64,000 nucleotides of DNA from the NCBI GenBank assembly GCA_021029095.1, contig JAJOHG010000065.1:87776-151775 (forward strand). Direction: 5' to 3'. Below are positions 61,874 through 64,000 of the stretch, piece by piece. The notes below the pieces were generated by a model. That model was not told where the DNA came from. It worked only from the letters and a program-made list of their open reading frames with translations, and ran no database searches. The stretch comes from Phellopilus nigrolimitatus. Its lineage: Eukaryota > Basidiomycota > Agaricomycetes > Hymenochaetales > Hymenochaetaceae. Both the position numbers and the translations under genes were made by a program. The number at the start of each line of letters is the position of its first letter. The first letter of the stretch is position 1.

Positions 61874-64000
61874 ATGGTGCCGCCGCCTCCGCCTCCGCCG
61901 TTTTGCTTGCCATTCGGCTCGAAGAAAAGCAGGCCACTTTCGCCCTCGCGCACATTTTCAGAGAAGACCCATCCGAGCCGTAGGTCGTATTCGACTAGGG
62001 ACTCGCCTCGCTCTGGGCGCTCGCGATCCCTGCCCCGCACTGGCGACGACGACTCTTATCTCTCCGGGTCGTACTCGCCCACTGCGACAATCACCAGCAA
62101 GGGCGAAAACCTTACGTTCAAGACGGACTCAGAATCGTACGAGCACCTGCCTTCGGCGCGCACATCGAGTCCGCCTCCGCAGCAGCCGCGCAAGAGGGGA
62201 TGGGGTTATGGATGGGGACTGGGCAAGGCGAGGGAGAAAGAGACGCAGAAGGACACGCCGAAGGGAATACAGAAGGAGGCAGGTATGTCAGAGGTGAAAG
62301 GGACGAAGCTCCTTTCGCGCAAGAACACGACGTCCACTCAAGCATCACTTCCGTACGTGCCAGAGTCTACAAACATCTCCGATTTGTCTGTCGTGTCGCC
62401 CATGGGTAGGCCCGTCCGCCCTCCGCTTACACCGATCACCGATGCTTCGCCGCGCACTTCGTCGTCGTCGTCGCGCCCTACGGTCCCACCAAAGCGCTCG
62501 TCCACGCAAAGATCGAAGGAATCAAGTCGGTCTGGTGCATCGAAACAGTCAGGTGCAGTAGGAGCCAGTCGATTCTCACCTCGCCGACCGAACTTGTCAC
62601 CAGCGGACTCGCAGAGCACGCTCGTCGGTTCCGCGCTTGAGCGTAAGATGAACGATGTAGACGAGCCGAAGGAGAAAGTGGTCACGACGCAGCGTTTAGA
62701 AGAACTGAGAACGCTGATGTTGAAGGAAACTTTAGATTATTAGTACGTTTTACACTTCTTTGTGTCTTTTCAGATATTAAAAGCTTGTGCAGTGTCATTC
62801 CGAGTGAGGATGCCCACGGCTCTGAATACGTTGCTGCTTGTGATAAGCGACGACAATTTATATCTGGGTAAGGGTTCCTTTGTGTGAATAATCTAGGGCG
62901 TGATCTAATGTACCATGTACCATACTACTCAGATTCACCGGCTCTGCGGGGCAGGCCATCGTTTCCAAGGGAAATGCTTACCTTATTACTGACTCACGTT
63001 ATTGGCTACAAGCTGAGGAAGAGCTCGATTCGAACTGGACCTTGATTCGCGTGCCTCTCGTCGAGAACTTCAAAGACTGGCAGTCGTTCCTTCTGAGCCG
63101 AATAGGCGAAGGATCGCGCATCGGACTGGATGCGCGCATGGTGAGCTGGGCAAAAGCGTCCGCGTTGAACAGTGCCGTGCAGCGGCTCGGCGCGAAGCTC
63201 GTCTTCCCAACGCAGAACCTCATCGACCTCGTGTGGAAGAGTAAGCCTGCACGTTCGAAAGAGCCTGTCTTCGTGCACTCGCGGCGCTTTGCCGGACAGG
63301 ACGCTTCGGCGAAGCTCGATTCCATCCGCAGATGGATTGCCGCCCAGCCACCCGCGAAACCGGGCTACTCCAAGCCCGGCCCGCCAACGGACGCACAGAA
63401 GCACGTCGCGACGCTCATCACGGGCCTCTCGAACGTCGCATGGACGCTTAACCTGCGCGGGCACGATGTGCCATATAATCCTGTCTTTCAGGCGTACCTC
63501 TTCGTTTCTCTCGAGAGCGCAGTGCTCTTTGTCGAGCTTGCGAAACTCACCGACGACGTACGCAACCATTTGAGCGCACTCCATGTTGAGCCGCGTGAGT
63601 ACAACAACCTGTGGTCTTTCCTCCGCCGCGCGTCCTGGGGCCCAGGCAAGGTCCTCATTGCCGACGACGCGTCATATGCGATCTCGCTTCTGCTCACGCA
63701 TTTCCGCTACACTATTGTTCCGTCGCCTTCCTTCGTGGATGAGCGGAAGGCGATCAAGAACGAGATAGAAATTGAGGGCCTGCGTTCCGCATACCTGCGC
63801 GATGGTGCCAGTTATGTGCGCTGGCTCGCGTGGCTTGAGGATAAGCTCGCGAAGGGCTACCAGGTCACGGAATACGAAGCCGCACAACGCTTGACTGAAT
63901 ACCGTAGGAAGAACGATCACTTTGAGGGCCTTGCATATGAGAATATTAGTGCTACGGGACCAAATGCGGCCCTTCCGCATTACTCGCCGACGAAATCTGC
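61874..64000 (+). CDS. Xaa-Pro aminopeptidase (aminopeptidase P, M24B) with long N-terminal extension; 3' end outside window
   Basis: Exons 61874-62742, 62793-62867 and 62933 to the right edge. The first ATG (61874) starts MVPPPPPPPFCLPFGSKKS. About 268 residues rich in Ser, Pro, Thr and Arg precede the conserved start of the creatinase-like N-domain (TTQRLEELRTLM, DYYVIPSEDAHGSEYVA, FISGFTGSAGQA, YWLQAEEELD). The second domain repeats follow, up to ENISATGPNAALPHYSP just before the catalytic domain. The metal ligands (two Asp, one His, two Glu in the family) lie beyond 64000. The enzyme removes an N-terminal residue next to Pro. Cytosolic aminopeptidase P normally lacks such an extension; alternative starts nearer the core are possible but I see no better in-frame ATG with a splice site. 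Confidence 0.88.

Overview
The window is nuclear DNA of a filamentous basidiomycete, most likely a wood-decaying Agaricomycete (white-rot type). Reasons: genes are cut by many 45-70 bp GT-AG introns, several with exons of only 9-20 nt; there are two secreted class II manganese peroxidases; there are two G-protein alpha subunits, one of an atypical form with a long insertion; and there are a DUF6533 membrane protein and Zn2Cys6 regulators. Coordinates for genes are from start codon to stop codon, with exons given in the text where I could join them in frame.

Layout. 1-1098: end of a Zn2Cys6-type regulator (+). 2312-3910: canonical G-alpha (+). 4871-8566: alanyl-tRNA synthetase (-), with a second upstream start that would add a mitochondrial leader. 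9115-28095: accessory-looking region bounded by two near-identical manganese peroxidase genes facing each other (10409-11922 +, 25259-26773 -). Their 2.3 kb cores are almost identical while the outer flanks have diverged. Between them lie a CpG-poor DUF6533 membrane-protein gene (12276-13906 -), a broken Argonaute PIWI fragment (15493-16062), a relic of a third peroxidase 3' end (about 17075-17165), and the atypical G-alpha (20368-23965 +).

28248-31259: ribosome-biogenesis factor Tsr1 (-). 32834-34057: DUF3844 type I membrane protein (+). 34158-37778: full-length Zn2Cys6 transcription factor (-). 39462-40810 (-) and 42146-43681 (+): a divergent pair of von Willebrand A-domain genes flanked by related repeats. 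45119-46350: Tho1-like SAP protein (-). 47031-48859: tannase/feruloyl esterase (+). 50107-52526: CCAAT-binding subunit HAP2 (+). 53962-56256: Nog1 GTPase (-). 57177-58031: unknown protein with a ubiquitin-interacting-like motif (+). 58367-58995: Stm1/HABP4-like small protein (-). 61874-64000: aminopeptidase P with a long Ser/Pro-rich extension (+), cut by the window edge.

The housekeeping genes for ribosome assembly and translation (Tsr1, Nog1, AlaRS, the Stm1-like protein) show no operon-like logic. The biologically distinctive part is the peroxidase inverted pair. Four conserved genes (Nog1, HAP2, tannase, DUF3844) need a one-base frame correction at a short C run, which points to sequence error or to real lesions; this should be settled before any of them is called broken.
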